DNA of 64,000 nucleotides from Dyella acidiphila (GCF_014863405.1 NZ_JACZZA010000003.1:186001-250000), one strand, 5' to 3'; shown: positions 19,660 through 29,214, counted from the stretch's first letter. Translations and numbers: made by a program. The notes: a model not told the origin generated them from the letters alone.

Positions 19660-20307
19660 TCAACCTTCGGCGGCGACCTTCTGCAGAATCTCCTCGAACG
19701 CTTCCGGCGGCTGGCCACCCTGGATCAGATACTTTTCGTTGATGATCACCGAGGGTACGGCGCGGATGCCCTGCGACTGGTAGAAGCGCTCCTGCTCGCG
19801 CACTTCCTCGGCAAAGCGGTCGCTGTCCAGCAACTGGCGCGCCTGGGCGGCGTCCAGCCCGGCCTCGCCGGCCACGCGCGCCAGCACCTCATGCGAGCTG
19901 ACATTCTCGCCATGGCTGAAATAAGCCTGCAGCAAGGCTTCCTTCAGCGCCTGCTGCCGACCTTGCTCGCCGGCCCAGTGCAGCAGCCGGTGCGCATCGA
20001 AGGTGTTGTAGATGCGGCTGCGCTTGTCCATGTTGAAGGTGAAGCCCAGCGCTGCGCCGCGCTCGCGGATGCCAGCCTGGTTCTTGGTGATCTGCTCCGG
20101 CGTGCTGCCGTATTTGTGCGCCAGGTGCTCGGTGATGTCCTCGCCTTCCGGCACCATCTGCGGATTGAGCTCGAACGGCTGGAAATGCAGCTCGGCGCTG
20201 ACCGTGCCGTCCAGGTTCTTGAGCGCCTGCTCCAGCGATTTCAGCCCGACCGCGCACCAGGGGCAGACGACGTCGGATACAAAGTCGATTTTCAGGTGCT
20301 TGGTCAC
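19660..20307 (-). CDS. DsbA-family oxidoreductase, FrnE-like
   Basis: A 215-residue thioredoxin-fold protein of the FrnE/DsbA-like group. The active site is CPWC in IDFVSDVVCPWCAVG near the N-terminus, with an inserted helical domain and a cis-Pro loop IRAVPSVIINEKYLIQGGQ. FrnE-like proteins are usually cytoplasmic 2-hydroxychromene isomerase/disulfide isomerase relatives, and no signal peptide is seen here. The GTG at 20307 is preferred because it has a GGAGA site seven bases upstream and starts exactly at the family N-terminus; the open frame to 20358 adds unrelated residues. It follows the TonB receptor after a terminator. Confidence 0.9.
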   Translation of the reverse strand: MTKHLKIDFVSDVVCPWCAVGLKSLEQALKNLDGTVSAELHFQPFELNPQMVPEGEDITEHLAHKYGSTPEQITKNQAGIRERGAALGFTFNMDKRSRIYNTFDAHRLLHWAGEQGRQQALKEALLQAYFSHGENVSSHEVLARVAGEAGLDAAQARQLLDSDRFAEEVREQERFYQSQGIRAVPSVIINEKYLIQGGQPPEAFEEILQKVAAEG

Positions 20308-20382
20308 GGCGGCTCTCCGGTGGCGAAGGCCCGAAGATGGGGGCGCGGCCATGGCCAATCAATGCGACCCGGCCCCAAACAA

Positions 20383-20407
20383 GCAGGGCCGGCGATGCCG
20401 GCCCTGC
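20383..20407 (-). terminator. Terminator of the Oar-like TonB-receptor gene
   Basis: Perfect 11-bp arms GCAGGGCCGGC (20383-20393) and GCCGGCCCTGC (20397-20407) with a 3-nt loop. Read on the minus strand it begins 27 bp after the receptor stop and is followed by TTGTTTGGGG, a weak T-rich tail. Confidence 0.7.
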
Positions 20408-20433
20408 GATCGATGTGCCCCTCGTCCAGTGGC

Positions 20434-23400
20434 TTACCAGTCGTAGCTGGCCGACACGCGCACATAGCGCGGGTCTTGCAGATACAGCGGCATGCCGTAG
20501 GTATTGGAGACCGTATACGGTGCCGTTTCATAGGTGGCATCGAGCACCGTGGCCTTGCGCTCGTTCAGTACGTTGAACACGTCCAGGGTCAGCGCCAGCT
20601 TCTTGTCCGCAAAGGCGGGCTGGTAGGTGACGCCGAGATTGAGCTGCCTGGTCCAGGGCAGGCGGCCGAGGCTGCCCAGCGGCGTGGGGCTGCCCGCGCA
20701 ATAGCGATAACGCGAGCCGTACAGCGTCGGATCCGATTCATTGCTGCCGTAGTAGCCGAGGCAGGCCTTGGGGGCGCCGGACATCAGCTGAAGCGAACCG
20801 GAGACCATCCATTCCGGCGAAATCAGGTAGGCACCGTAAGCCTTGAACTGATGCGTGCGATCGTTGGACAGCACGCCATTGCTGTTTTCCATCAACTGCG
20901 CGAAGTCCCAGTCCTGGGTCTTGGAAATATCCTTCTGGCCCTGGGTGGACAGCACCTGTCCCTCGGTATTGCCGTAGTTGCGCGAGAAGGTGTAGTCGAT
21001 GCGGCCCTGCCACTTGCCGTCGAAGGGGTGTTCCAGGAACAGATCCAGCGCGTAGTACTTGCGCTTGGCTCCTTCATTGAAGCCCCAGTCGCGATTGCTC
21101 ATGGTGACTTCGCTGTAGCCGATGCCGTTGCTGTTGGGCAGCAGGAAGGTATTGCTCCTGCCGGGATTGAAAATCCAGCAGCCGCCGGGGATGGTGATCT
21201 TGCTGACATCGATGCCCTGCGCCGTGGCGGCTTTCTCCAGTGCGCCGGCATCGCACACGTCATCGATGGCGGCCTGCAGCTTGCGCACGGTCAGCTTGGC
21301 GCCGTAGACCCAGTTGCTGCCGAGGGTTTTACTGAAGCCGAGGATGGCCTCGTCCTGATATTGCGAGCGCAGGTTCTTCGCCGTCACCGTGTGGGGATCC
21401 GGCGTCTGGCCGTATTCGTTGTTGGCGGAAACGGGCCCTGGACCGAGCGGCTTCAGGCCGGTCGGTGCGCCGGTGACCGGATCGATGCCGCCGTAGGTGA
21501 AATATTCCTTGGTATAGGTGGAAGCGGATGCGCCGCGCACGGCCACGCTGTTGGGCAGGGCCAGGTAATAGCGCCCCAGGTTGCCGAACAGCTTGAAGCT
21601 GGCATCGCCGAACACGTCCCAGCTGAAGCCAAGCCGCGGCGCCCACTGGGCGGTGTTGTGGACGAAGGCCTGGTGCGCGGAGTTGTAGTTGGTGAACTGG
21701 TCGTTGCGCAGGCCGATGTTGAGCAGCCAGCGGTCGTTGATCTGCCAGCGGTCTTCGATGTACTGCGCTTTTTGATCCACCGACATGTTGGTGGTGGAGT
21801 CGAAGACATACTTGTAGGCGTAGTAACCCTGGCCGCCCGGTGCGCCGATGCCGAAGCTGCTGTTCAGCGGCTTGCTGGGATCGGCGGCCTTGCTGTAATA
21901 CCAGGCGTAACCGGGGCCGAATACCCGCATGCCTTCGTCATGCGCATTGCTGCTGATGTTGTCGATACCGGCCGACAGCAGATGATCGCCCAATTTGTAT
22001 TCAAGATCGGCGCGCAGGCCGCGGCTGCTGTAACGCGCGTCCGGTGCTTTCACGTCGCGTGTGGTGATGCCGTTGCGGATCGGCGTGCCGCCGGTGATGG
22101 TCGGATCCTGGTCGGTGACGCCGGCGAGGTAGGTGAGGCTGGGATTGGCGCCCGGATATTGCTGGAAGTCGATGGCGCGGTTCACGCCGTAGGTGGCCGA
22201 GAAGGTCAGGTCTTCGGTGATATAGCTGGTGAATTTGCCGGTGTAGATGTCCGAGCCGGCCTTGGTCCAGGCGTTGTGTCCAAACAAGGCACCTTGCTGG
22301 CCGGTGGTGTAGTCGTACGCATACAGGTTGCTGTTGTAGGAATTCTTGTTGGAGATATTGGTCAGCTCGAGGATGTTGCTGTCGTTGATGTTCCAGTCGA
22401 GCTTGACGTAATGCTTGGGCAGGCTATAGCTGTAATGATCGACGTTGGGCTGGGCCGATGCGATGTTCGAGGTCGACTTTCCATCCTGCTTCTGCGCCTC
22501 GACCGCTGCGAACAGGAACAGCGTGTTCTTGATCAGCGGGCCGCCAGCATAGGCATCGTAGGTGGTGACGGTGCGCGTGTTGTTCTTTTGCGCGCGGTAG
22601 ATCGTTCCCGGCAGCTTGTCGTTGGTGTAGCCGAAGCCGACCGGTAGCGGGCGATCCGGGTAATACACGTTCCTGGGATCGGAGGCCAGCGCGCTGGGCG
22701 ACCACTGCACCTGCACGCCAAAGTGCCATTCGTTGCTGCCGCGCTTGCCGATCTGGTTGATCACGCCGCCGGTGGAGCGGCCGTACTTGGCGCTGTAGCC
22801 GCCGGTGAAGATTTCCTGCTGGTCGATCGCGCCGTAGGGCAGGCCGATGCCGCCCAGGCCGTTGAGCGGATCGGTGGTGTTGTAGCCGTTGATGTAATAC
22901 GCGTTTTCGGACACGGAAGCGCCGCCGAAGGACACCAGCGGATTGCCGGTCGGTCCGGTGAAATAGCTGCTGCCGCCGACCACACCCGGCGCCAGCAGCG
23001 CAATCGCTTCGGCCGAGCGGCCGAGCGGAAGCTGCGCCAGATCCTTGGCGGTGATGACGGTGCGTGAATCCACCGTGCTGACATCGATCGGCGGCAACGC
23101 CGAGGCGCTGACGCTCACGGCCTGAAGGGATTTGGCATTCGTCTGCGAAGCAAACGAGACATCGGCGCTGGCATTCACCACTACCTGCACGTTGCTGCGC
23201 GTATCGACCACGCTGCCGGCGTTTTGCAGGGTTACCGTGTAATTGCCGACCGGCAGACTGGTGATGGTGTAGTGCCCGCCGGCGTCCACGCTGGCCTTGC
23301 GGCTTACGCCGGTATCGCTGGTGGCGATGACGGTGCTGCCCGGTTGCGCCTGCCCGGCAATACCGCCGGTGGTCGACTGCGCGGACACGTCAGTCATGCC

Positions 23401-23466
23401 CAGCGCCATTGCACATGCCAGTGCGAGCAGCTTGTAGCCATGCCGTGGGTGATGTTCTGCCTTCAT
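20434..23466 (-). CDS. TonB-dependent receptor with N-terminal carboxypeptidase-regulatory-like domain (Oar-like)
   Basis: A 1,010-residue outer-membrane receptor. The signal peptide ends near TDVSAQ. A CarboxypepD_reg-like Ig domain follows (residues about 32-110: GIAGQAQPGSTVIATSDTG, HYTITSLPVGNYTV), then a plug (LAQLPLGRSAEAIALLAPG, INGYNTTDPLNGLGG) and a barrel of typical Oar type ending RVSASYDW with terminal aromatic. Oar-like receptors lack the classic TonB box and their ligands are mostly unknown; some handle peptides or proteins. The ATG at 23466 carries a GGAGAA ribosome site and begins the signal peptide; the longer frame is rejected. A 14-bp palindrome upstream (23624-23637) may be its operator. 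Confidence 0.92.
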   Translation of the reverse strand: MKAEHHPRHGYKLLALACAMALGMTDVSAQSTTGGIAGQAQPGSTVIATSDTGVSRKASVDAGGHYTITSLPVGNYTVTLQNAGSVVDTRSNVQVVVNASADVSFASQTNAKSLQAVSVSASALPPIDVSTVDSRTVITAKDLAQLPLGRSAEAIALLAPGVVGGSSYFTGPTGNPLVSFGGASVSENAYYINGYNTTDPLNGLGGIGLPYGAIDQQEIFTGGYSAKYGRSTGGVINQIGKRGSNEWHFGVQVQWSPSALASDPRNVYYPDRPLPVGFGYTNDKLPGTIYRAQKNNTRTVTTYDAYAGGPLIKNTLFLFAAVEAQKQDGKSTSNIASAQPNVDHYSYSLPKHYVKLDWNINDSNILELTNISNKNSYNSNLYAYDYTTGQQGALFGHNAWTKAGSDIYTGKFTSYITEDLTFSATYGVNRAIDFQQYPGANPSLTYLAGVTDQDPTITGGTPIRNGITTRDVKAPDARYSSRGLRADLEYKLGDHLLSAGIDNISSNAHDEGMRVFGPGYAWYYSKAADPSKPLNSSFGIGAPGGQGYYAYKYVFDSTTNMSVDQKAQYIEDRWQINDRWLLNIGLRNDQFTNYNSAHQAFVHNTAQWAPRLGFSWDVFGDASFKLFGNLGRYYLALPNSVAVRGASASTYTKEYFTYGGIDPVTGAPTGLKPLGPGPVSANNEYGQTPDPHTVTAKNLRSQYQDEAILGFSKTLGSNWVYGAKLTVRKLQAAIDDVCDAGALEKAATAQGIDVSKITIPGGCWIFNPGRSNTFLLPNSNGIGYSEVTMSNRDWGFNEGAKRKYYALDLFLEHPFDGKWQGRIDYTFSRNYGNTEGQVLSTQGQKDISKTQDWDFAQLMENSNGVLSNDRTHQFKAYGAYLISPEWMVSGSLQLMSGAPKACLGYYGSNESDPTLYGSRYRYCAGSPTPLGSLGRLPWTRQLNLGVTYQPAFADKKLALTLDVFNVLNERKATVLDATYETAPYTVSNTYGMPLYLQDPRYVRVSASYDW

Positions 23467-23623
23467 GCTTGCGTTCTCCCTGCTTGGAATGATGTCGACC
23501 GCATGCCTGAGCGCAGGCAATGCCTCCCCTTGGATCGCCGCGGCGATCGGTGTCGACGTGAATGAGTTCGAAGGTTTTCCCCCGCGGCACCCGCGTCAGT
23601 GGCGGGTGAATCGGGTCCGCGCA

Positions 23624-23637
23624 TTAACACCTGTTAA
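23624..23637. promoter_or_regulatory. Perfect 14-bp palindrome TTAACACCTGTTAA upstream of the Oar-like receptor
   Basis: The palindrome lies 158 bp upstream of the receptor start in a locally A/T-rich stretch (GTTAAAAAAGGCGTAAC follows). Perfect symmetry over 14 bp and position suggest an operator for a dimeric regulator. The remaining gap between the receptor start and the triple terminator (23467-23744) shows no gene. Confidence 0.35.
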
Positions 23638-23744
23638 AAAAGGCGTAACAATCGGATTGATCGCAAACTCACTGCAGAAAGTGATGTTGTGCATGCCGGC
23701 GGCGATGCATCGTGCAGCGGCGCAGTGGCAATGCTGCGCAAGCA

Positions 23745-23842
23745 CAAAAACAAAATGGCGCGGTCGGTGCCGCGCAAGCACAAAAAACGGCGCGGTCGAA
23801 GCCGCGCAAGCAAAAAAAAACGGCGCGGTCGAAGCCGCGCCG
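23745..23842 (-). terminator. Three tandem rho-independent terminators after the DUF1993 gene
   Basis: On the minus strand three consecutive G/C hairpins with T-runs follow the DUF1993 stop. The first is CGGCGCGG/CCGCGCCG (23821-23842) with nine Ts. The second is GCGCGG/CCGCGC (23790-23807) with six Ts. The third is a diverged copy (23757-23775) with TTTTGTTTTT. The stems share the loop CTTCGA or CACCGA and the linker TTGCTTGCGC or similar, so the array arose by duplication of one terminator. It separates the MFS/DUF1993 unit from the Oar-like receptor. Confidence 0.85.
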
Positions 23843-23867
23843 TTGCTGTTGCATGGGTTATGTCTGA

Positions 23868-24374
23868 TCAGGGCTTGCCGATGAAATCCTGCTTGCCGAT
23901 ATCGGCGCCGGCTTCGCGCAGGATGTTGTAGGCGGTGGTGCTATGGAAGAACAGGTTGGGCAGTACGAAGTGCAGCAGATAGGCCTCGCCTTCGAAATCC
24001 TGCGTGCCGTTGCGTGTCTTGATCGTCACGGTGCGCGTTTCGCAACCGTCGAGCTGTTCGGGCTTGAAGCTCTTGATGTAGTCGACGGCGCGCTCGATGC
24101 GGTTGTACAGCTCGTGGAACGAGGTTTCGTTGTCCTCGAATTTCAGCGGGTCGACGCCGGCCAGGCGCGCGGTGCCGTTCTTGGCCATGTCGGTGGCGAT
24201 CTGCACCTGCTTCACCAGCGGCAGCATGTCGGCGATCAGGCGCGTCTGCAGGATGGTCGAATCGTCCACGTTCTTGGCCTTGGCGTGCGCCTCACCCTGC
24301 TTCAGCACGTGCTGCAGGTTGTTGAGTGCGCGCAGGAATACGGGGACGGCGACCTGGTACATCGAGATGCTCAT
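23868..24374 (-). CDS. DUF1993-family protein
   Basis: A 168-residue soluble protein of the DUF1993 family (DinB-like four-helix fold). The family features are the N-terminal [37 protein letters not shown] and the C-terminal YLLHFVLPNLFFHSTTAYNI, LREAGADIGKQDFIG. No enzymatic activity is established. The ATG overlaps the stop of the upstream MFS pump gene by four bases, so both are translated from one message. Three tandem terminators follow. Confidence 0.9.
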   Translation of the reverse strand: MSISMYQVAVPVFLRALNNLQHVLKQGEAHAKAKNVDDSTILQTRLIADMLPLVKQVQIATDMAKNGTARLAGVDPLKFEDNETSFHELYNRIERAVDYIKSFKPEQLDGCETRTVTIKTRNGTQDFEGEAYLLHFVLPNLFFHSTTAYNILREAGADIGKQDFIGKP

Positions 24375-25726
24375 GGGGATGACTCCGGTTGATCGTGAGG
24401 ATGATGCTCGTGGGCGATGACGTCGGCCACGGGGGAAAGCTCGCCGTGCGCCGGCATCGACGGATGTTCAGATGCTGTCGCCGCCTGCACCGGCTGAACG
24501 TGGCGGATGGCATAGCTGGCAAGGATGGCCGCACCCACCAGCAGCAAGGCGGCCAGCACAAAGGAGATGCCGGGCAGGTGCATCGGCGCGTGGTCGCTGA
24601 TGAACAGCGCGAACAGGTTGGCGAACACCGCCGGACCGAAAATACCGGCGAGACTGGCCAGGCTGGTCAGGGCGCCTTGCAGGCGGCCCTGTTCGTGCGG
24701 ATCCACCTGCTGGGTCATCAGCGCTTGCGCGGGCGGCCCCGACAAGCCACCCAGACACAGGAACGGAATGCCGAGCAGGAACACCCATCCGACCGATGCC
24801 AGTCCGAACAGCAAGTAGCCCAGCACGCACAGCGACAGGCCGATCATGATCAGCCGCCGTTCGCCCAGGCGGGGCATCAGCTGCCGCACCAGCACTGCCT
24901 GCACCACGCCGCTACACAGGCCGACCAGGCCGAGCGTAAAGCCCACTGCCTGCGGGCCCCAGCCATAGCGGTAATCGGTGTACAGCACATAGGTGGAATT
25001 GAGCGAAAACTGCGCCAGATTGATCAGGAAGACCACCGCGGCGAAGGCGAACACTTGCGGATAGCGGCGCAACAGCACCAGCGCACCGAACGGGTTGGCA
25101 TGGCGCCAGTTGAAATGCCTGGTGCGCTGCTCCGGCGGCAGCGATTCGGGCAGCACGAAGAAGCCGTAGCAGAAATTGATCAGCGACAGCACGGCCGCCA
25201 CCCAGAACGGCAGGCGCAGGCCGATATGCCCGAGGAAGCCGCCCAGCGCCGGACCGATGATGAAGCCGACGGCGAAGGCCGCGCCCATCATGCCGAATGC
25301 GGCGGCACGCCGTTCCTTCGGCACGATGTCGGCGATATAGGCGTTGGAGGTGGAGAAACTGGCCGCGCAGATGCCGGATACGGCACGGCCCACGAACAGC
25401 AGCCACAGCGTTGGCGTCAGCGCCATCACCAGAAAATCCACGCCCAGGCCGAAGCTGGAAATCAGGATCACCGAGCGCCGCCCATAGCGATCCGACAGCG
25501 TGCCCTGCACCGGCGAAAACACGAACTGCATCAGCATGTAGACCGTGCCGAAGGCGCTGGTCCACACCGCGGCCTTGGCGATGCTGCCGCCGATCAGATC
25601 CACGATCAGGTGCGGCAGCACCGGAATGATGATGCCGAAGGCCAGCATGTCCAGCATCACCGTCACGAAGATGAAGGCGAGGGCGGCTTGGTGGCGGGGT
25701 GATGCGGTGGGCGGGGCGGAATCCAT
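24371..25726 (-). CDS. MFS drug/proton antiporter, TetA-like (DHA1)
   Basis: A 451-residue transporter with 12 predicted membrane helices. Motif A is [16 protein letters not shown] between helices 2 and 3, and motif C-like [13 protein letters not shown] is in helix 5. The start [20 protein letters not shown] is typical of tetracycline-type antiporters (TCR/Tet). Such proteins export drugs in exchange for protons across the inner membrane; actual substrates cannot be predicted. The C-terminal tail of about 35 residues is unusual: it is soluble and has a His cluster ([15 protein letters not shown]). It is co-translated with the DUF1993 gene. Confidence 0.88.
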   Translation of the reverse strand: MDSAPPTASPRHQAALAFIFVTVMLDMLAFGIIIPVLPHLIVDLIGGSIAKAAVWTSAFGTVYMLMQFVFSPVQGTLSDRYGRRSVILISSFGLGVDFLVMALTPTLWLLFVGRAVSGICAASFSTSNAYIADIVPKERRAAAFGMMGAAFAVGFIIGPALGGFLGHIGLRLPFWVAAVLSLINFCYGFFVLPESLPPEQRTRHFNWRHANPFGALVLLRRYPQVFAFAAVVFLINLAQFSLNSTYVLYTDYRYGWGPQAVGFTLGLVGLCSGVVQAVLVRQLMPRLGERRLIMIGLSLCVLGYLLFGLASVGWVFLLGIPFLCLGGLSGPPAQALMTQQVDPHEQGRLQGALTSLASLAGIFGPAVFANLFALFISDHAPMHLPGISFVLAALLLVGAAILASYAIRHVQPVQAATASEHPSMPAHGELSPVADVIAHEHHPHDQPESSP

Positions 25727-25852
25727 GCTGCGGGCGTGGCCAGTGCGGGCTAGGACAAAGGTGCAACGATAGCCGATGGCGGGCGGCTTGGCATGGGCGG
25801 TGCCCGCGCAAAAAGTCGCGCCGGCCCGGGAGATGCGTTATTTCACTTTTGC

Positions 25853-25878
25853 GTCATGCCGGCTTGCGCCAGCATGAC
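25853..25878. repeat. REP-like palindrome GTCATGCCGGC
   Basis: Arms GTCATGCCGGC (25853-25863) and GCCAGCATGAC (25868-25878) pair with one mismatch around a 4-nt loop. It lies between the MFS pump gene and the EF-hand gene, with no coding content in the 163-bp gap. The class resembles other GTCAT extragenic palindromes in this window. Confidence 0.5.
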
Positions 25879-25889
25879 AGCCCGGCGCC

Positions 25890-26216
25890 TTACTGCGGCG
25901 GCTGCAGCAGTTCCCGCTCGGTCAGGTAACCGTGGTGGTGATGGTCGAGCTTGCGGAATTCGCGGCGCAGATTGTCCTGCCACTCCTGCAAGGTCACGGG
26001 CTTGCCGTGGCCGCCGGGCAGTTCGTCCGCTTCCAGTACGCCGTCGTGGTTGCGGTCCAGGCGATAAAAGCCCTGGCTCATGTACGCCACGTACTCGGTT
26101 TCGCTGACGCGGCCGTCGCCGTTGCTGTCCATCGCCTGGAACAAGCTGCTGGCCGTGCCTTGTGCGCACACCGCCAGAGGCAGCCACAGCAGCCACGCCG
26201 CGACTGCCGCGCGCAT
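25890..26216 (-). CDS. Exported EF-hand protein, 108 aa
   Basis: A small periplasmic calcium-binding-type protein. A signal peptide of about 19 residues (LLWLPLAVCAQG) precedes two EF-hand loops, DSNGDGRVSETE and DRNHDGVLEADE, and a third degenerate loop DHHHHGYLTERE in which the first Asp is followed by histidines. Bacterial EF-hand proteins of this size are usually calcium sensors or buffers; the partner is unknown. Its ATG overlaps the folE stop by four bases (ATGA), so it is expressed from the folE message. Confidence 0.85.
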   Translation of the reverse strand: MRAAVAAWLLWLPLAVCAQGTASSLFQAMDSNGDGRVSETEYVAYMSQGFYRLDRNHDGVLEADELPGGHGKPVTLQEWQDNLRREFRKLDHHHHGYLTERELLQPPQ

Positions 26217-26818
26217 CAGCGGCGGCCGCCGCGCAGGCCGATGAAGTCGAGGAATTCGGCGCGGGTGCGTGCGTCGTCGCGAAACGCGCCCAGCATCTGA
26301 CTGGTCACCATCGAGACGCCGCGCTTGTGCACGCCGCGCGTGGTCATGCATTCGTGGCTGGCATCCACCACCACGGCCACGCCGGCCGGATGCAGGTTTT
26401 CCTGGATGCAGCGGGCGATTTCCGCGGTCATCTTTTCCTGCACCTGGAAGCGGCGCGCATAGGCGTCCACCACTCGGGCCAGCTTGCTGATGCCGACCAC
26501 CCGGTTGGTCGGCAGATAGCCCACGTGGGCGCGGCCGATGATCGGCGCCATGTGGTGTTCGCAATGGCTTTCGAATTCGATATCGCGCAGCACCACCATC
26601 TCGTCGTAGCCGGCCACTTCCTCGAAAGTGCGGCGCAGGTATTCGCCCGGATCGGTCTGGTAGCCGCTGAACCAGTCGCGATAGGCCTTGACCACGCGGC
26701 GCGGCGTATCGATCAGGCCTTCGCGCTGCGGATCTTCGCCGGCCCAGCGCAACAGGGTGCGCACCGCTTCTTCGGCTTGCTCGCGGGTGACGTCGGTGGG
26801 CTCGTGATGCTCGCTCAT
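26216..26818 (-). CDS. folE: GTP cyclohydrolase I
   Basis: A 200-residue FolE that converts GTP to 7,8-dihydroneopterin triphosphate, the first step of folate synthesis. The zinc and catalytic signature [20 protein letters not shown], then [20 protein letters not shown], and [11 protein letters not shown] (second Zn Cys) are all present, so this is the zinc-dependent type IA enzyme. The start [19 protein letters not shown] fits the family; the frame remains open to 27067 but enters the divergent AroE-like promoter region. It is divergent from the shikimate dehydrogenase-like gene and co-translated with the EF-hand gene. Confidence 0.97.
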   Translation of the reverse strand: MSEHHEPTDVTREQAEEAVRTLLRWAGEDPQREGLIDTPRRVVKAYRDWFSGYQTDPGEYLRRTFEEVAGYDEMVVLRDIEFESHCEHHMAPIIGRAHVGYLPTNRVVGISKLARVVDAYARRFQVQEKMTAEIARCIQENLHPAGVAVVVDASHECMTTRGVHKRGVSMVTSQMLGAFRDDARTRAEFLDFIGLRGGRR

Positions 26819-26957
26819 GCGGCTTCCTTGATACGGGTTCAGACCGCTTATTGTAATGCTCGCGTCAAGCCTTGACGTGCCGGGGCGATCACTCCGGCAC
26901 AAGCCCGCCCCGGCAGGGGGGGTATGATGGTCGGCCCCTGGCCCGTCCCCGCTCGCC

Positions 26958-27782
26958 ATGACCCGCAGCATCAACCGCGATACCCAGTTGTGCATGTCCC
27001 TGTCTGGCCGTCCGGGCAATTTCGGCACGCGCTTCCAGAATTTCCTGTACGAGGCGCTGGATCTCAACTTCGTCTACAAGGCCTTTACCACCCGCGATCT
27101 GCCGGCGGCGATCGGCGGCATCCGTGCGCTGGGCATCCGCGGCTGCGCCGTCTCGATGCCGTTCAAGGAAGCATGCCTGCCGCTGGTCGATGCGATCGAC
27201 GATTCGGCCCAGGCGATCGCCTCGATCAACACCATCGTCAACGACGACGGCGTGCTGCATGCCTATAACACCGACTACATCGCCATCCGCAAGCTGATCG
27301 AGCAGCATGGCCTGTCGCCCGATCTGCCGCTGGCGCTGCGCGGCAGCGGCGGCATGGCCAAGGCGGTGGCCTGCGCTTTTCGCGACGCCGGTTTCCGCCA
27401 CGGGCAGATCGTGGCGCGCAACGAAGCGGCAGGGCGCAAGCTGGCCGAGGTCAGCGGTTTCTCATGGGCGCGCGATATGTCCGGTGTGCAGGCGCAACTG
27501 TTGATCAACGTGACGCCGCTCGGCATGGAAGGTGCCGAGGCGGATCAGCTGGCATTCGAGCGCATCGAGGTCGAGCACGCGCACGTGGTGTTCGATGTCG
27601 TGGCGCTGCCGCCGGAAACGCCGCTGATCAAGCTGGCGCGGGCGCTGCACAAGCCGGTGATCACCGGCGCCGAAGTGATCGTGCTGCAGGCCGTGGAGCA
27701 GTTCGTGCTCTACACCGGCGTACGGCCGGACGATGCGCTGGTTGCCAAGGCCGCAGCGCATGCCTTGGGCCAAGCTGCGTAG
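26958..27782 (+). CDS. Shikimate 5-dehydrogenase-like protein
   Basis: A 274-residue AroE-family protein. The catalytic Lys is in [12 protein letters not shown] (about residue 70) and the catalytic Asp in INTIVNDDG, then NTDYIAI (about 107). The NADP motif is [17 protein letters not shown], and the C-terminal [18 protein letters not shown] matches the AroE end. It could be the pathway AroE, but the lead-in [20 protein letters not shown] differs from the usual VxGxPIxHSxSP substrate loop. It resembles the separate class annotated shikimate 5-dehydrogenase family, so a different quinate- or shikimate-like substrate is possible. Confidence 0.82.
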   Translation: MTRSINRDTQLCMSLSGRPGNFGTRFQNFLYEALDLNFVYKAFTTRDLPAAIGGIRALGIRGCAVSMPFKEACLPLVDAIDDSAQAIASINTIVNDDGVLHAYNTDYIAIRKLIEQHGLSPDLPLALRGSGGMAKAVACAFRDAGFRHGQIVARNEAAGRKLAEVSGFSWARDMSGVQAQLLINVTPLGMEGAEADQLAFERIEVEHAHVVFDVVALPPETPLIKLARALHKPVITGAEVIVLQAVEQFVLYTGVRPDDALVAKAAAHALGQAA

Positions 27783-27789
27783 CTGGGAC

Positions 27790-29214
27790 TCAATCTTCGG
27801 TCGTTTCTTCGTCGCCGACGATCGCATCACCCAGGAATTGCTGCGCCTGCTCGCCCGGCAATGATTCCACGTCGCGCAAGCGGCGCTCGATCGCGCGCGT
27901 GCGTACGCTGGTGGCATCGATATGCTTGCCGGCTTCGTCGAGCTTCTTGCGCACCATGCGCAGCACGTCGCCGAACTTGCCGAATTCGTTCTTGACGGCG
28001 CCAAGCAGCTGCCACACTTCGCTGCTGCGCTGCTGGATCGCCAGAGTACGAAAGCCCATCTGCAGGCTGTTGAGCAAGGCCGACAGCGTAGTCGGGCCGG
28101 CAATGGTGACGCGCTGTTCGCGCTGCAGGCTTTCGAACAGGCCGGGGCGGCGGATGATTTCCGCATACAAGCCTTCGGTGGGCAGGAACAGAATGGCGAA
28201 ATCGGTAGTGGCCGGCGGCGCGATGTATTTGGCGCGGATGGTCTTGGCTTCTTCGCGGATATGCCGCTCCAGTGCCAGCGCGGCGCGCTCGACGCCCTCC
28301 GCGTCGGCCTGCTGTTGCGCATCGAGCAGGCGTTCGTAGTCTTCGCTGGGGAATTTTGCGTCGATCGGCAGCCAGACGTGATGATCGCGATCGCTGCCGG
28401 GCAGGCGCACGGCGAATTCCACGCGATCGTCCGAGCCGGGCACGGTGGCGACATTGGATGCGTATTGCTCCGGCGCCAGCATCTGCTCCAGCAGTGCGCT
28501 CAATTGCATTTCGCCCAGGATGCCGCGCGTTTTCACATTGCTCAGCACGCGCTTGAGATCGCCCACGCCGCTGGCCAGCGACTGCATCTCGCCCAGGCCG
28601 CGCTGCACCGCTTCAAGGCGGTCGGAAACCAGCTTGAAGGAATGACCCAGCCGCGTCTCCAGCGTGGCCTGCAGTTTTTCGTCCACCGTGGCGCGCATTT
28701 GTTCCAGCTTGGCGGCGTTGTCCTGCTGCATCGCGCTGAGCCGGGTTTCCAGCGTGCTGCGCACTTCGCCGAGCCGCGTTTCGCTGTTGGCGGTGAGTTC
28801 GCTCAGGCGCTGCTGTTGCTGTTCGCCGAAGCGTGCGAAGGTCGCAGCCAACTCCTCGCGGCCGCGGCGCGCATCTTCGGCCAGGCGCTGGGCCAGTGAT
28901 TGCATGCCGTTGTCGGTGCGTTCGGTCAGCAGCTCCAGCCGCTGGCCGAACTGGCCGATGCGCTCCTGCTGCTGTGCGGCCATCGCATCGAGCTGCTCCT
29001 GTACCAGGCCGCGGAACTGCGCCAGCGCCTGGCTGAGTTCGCCGCGCCCGGCACGCTGCTCCTGCGCCAGCGCGTCGCGCAGATGGCGATTGTCGTCCTT
29101 CAGCGCATCCAGCCGCGCATGCAGTCCGCCATCGCCGCGACCACGCAACAGGAGCACTACCTGCAGCACCAGCAGCAGGACGGTCAGGGCCAGCAAGAGA
29201 TCGATCAGGGGCAT
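27790..29214 (-). CDS. rmuC: DNA recombination protein RmuC
   Basis: A 474-residue RmuC. It has an N-terminal membrane anchor (LLLALTVLLLVLQVVLLL), then a long coiled coil rich in Gln and Arg (about residues 35-210), then the RmuC nuclease-like domain with TRGILGEMQLSALLEQML, WLPIDAKFPSEDYERL, FLPTEGLYAEI and ARGRSKIDATSVRTRA-like end. RmuC limits inversions at short inverted repeats, notable in a window with several such repeats. It converges with the AroE-like gene with only 7 bp between stops. Confidence 0.93.
   Translation of the reverse strand: MPLIDLLLALTVLLLVLQVVLLLRGRGDGGLHARLDALKDDNRHLRDALAQEQRAGRGELSQALAQFRGLVQEQLDAMAAQQQERIGQFGQRLELLTERTDNGMQSLAQRLAEDARRGREELAATFARFGEQQQQRLSELTANSETRLGEVRSTLETRLSAMQQDNAAKLEQMRATVDEKLQATLETRLGHSFKLVSDRLEAVQRGLGEMQSLASGVGDLKRVLSNVKTRGILGEMQLSALLEQMLAPEQYASNVATVPGSDDRVEFAVRLPGSDRDHHVWLPIDAKFPSEDYERLLDAQQQADAEGVERAALALERHIREEAKTIRAKYIAPPATTDFAILFLPTEGLYAEIIRRPGLFESLQREQRVTIAGPTTLSALLNSLQMGFRTLAIQQRSSEVWQLLGAVKNEFGKFGDVLRMVRKKLDEAGKHIDATSVRTRAIERRLRDVESLPGEQAQQFLGDAIVGDEETTED

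Noticed and set aside
19522-22647. 1,041-codon open frame spanning the DsbA-like gene and the Oar-like receptor on the opposite strand
   Set aside because: Covers two well-supported genes antisense and shows no domain.
23745-23842. CRISPR-like array from the regular repeats
   Set aside because: The units are hairpins with T-runs and no unique spacers of constant length; they are terminators.
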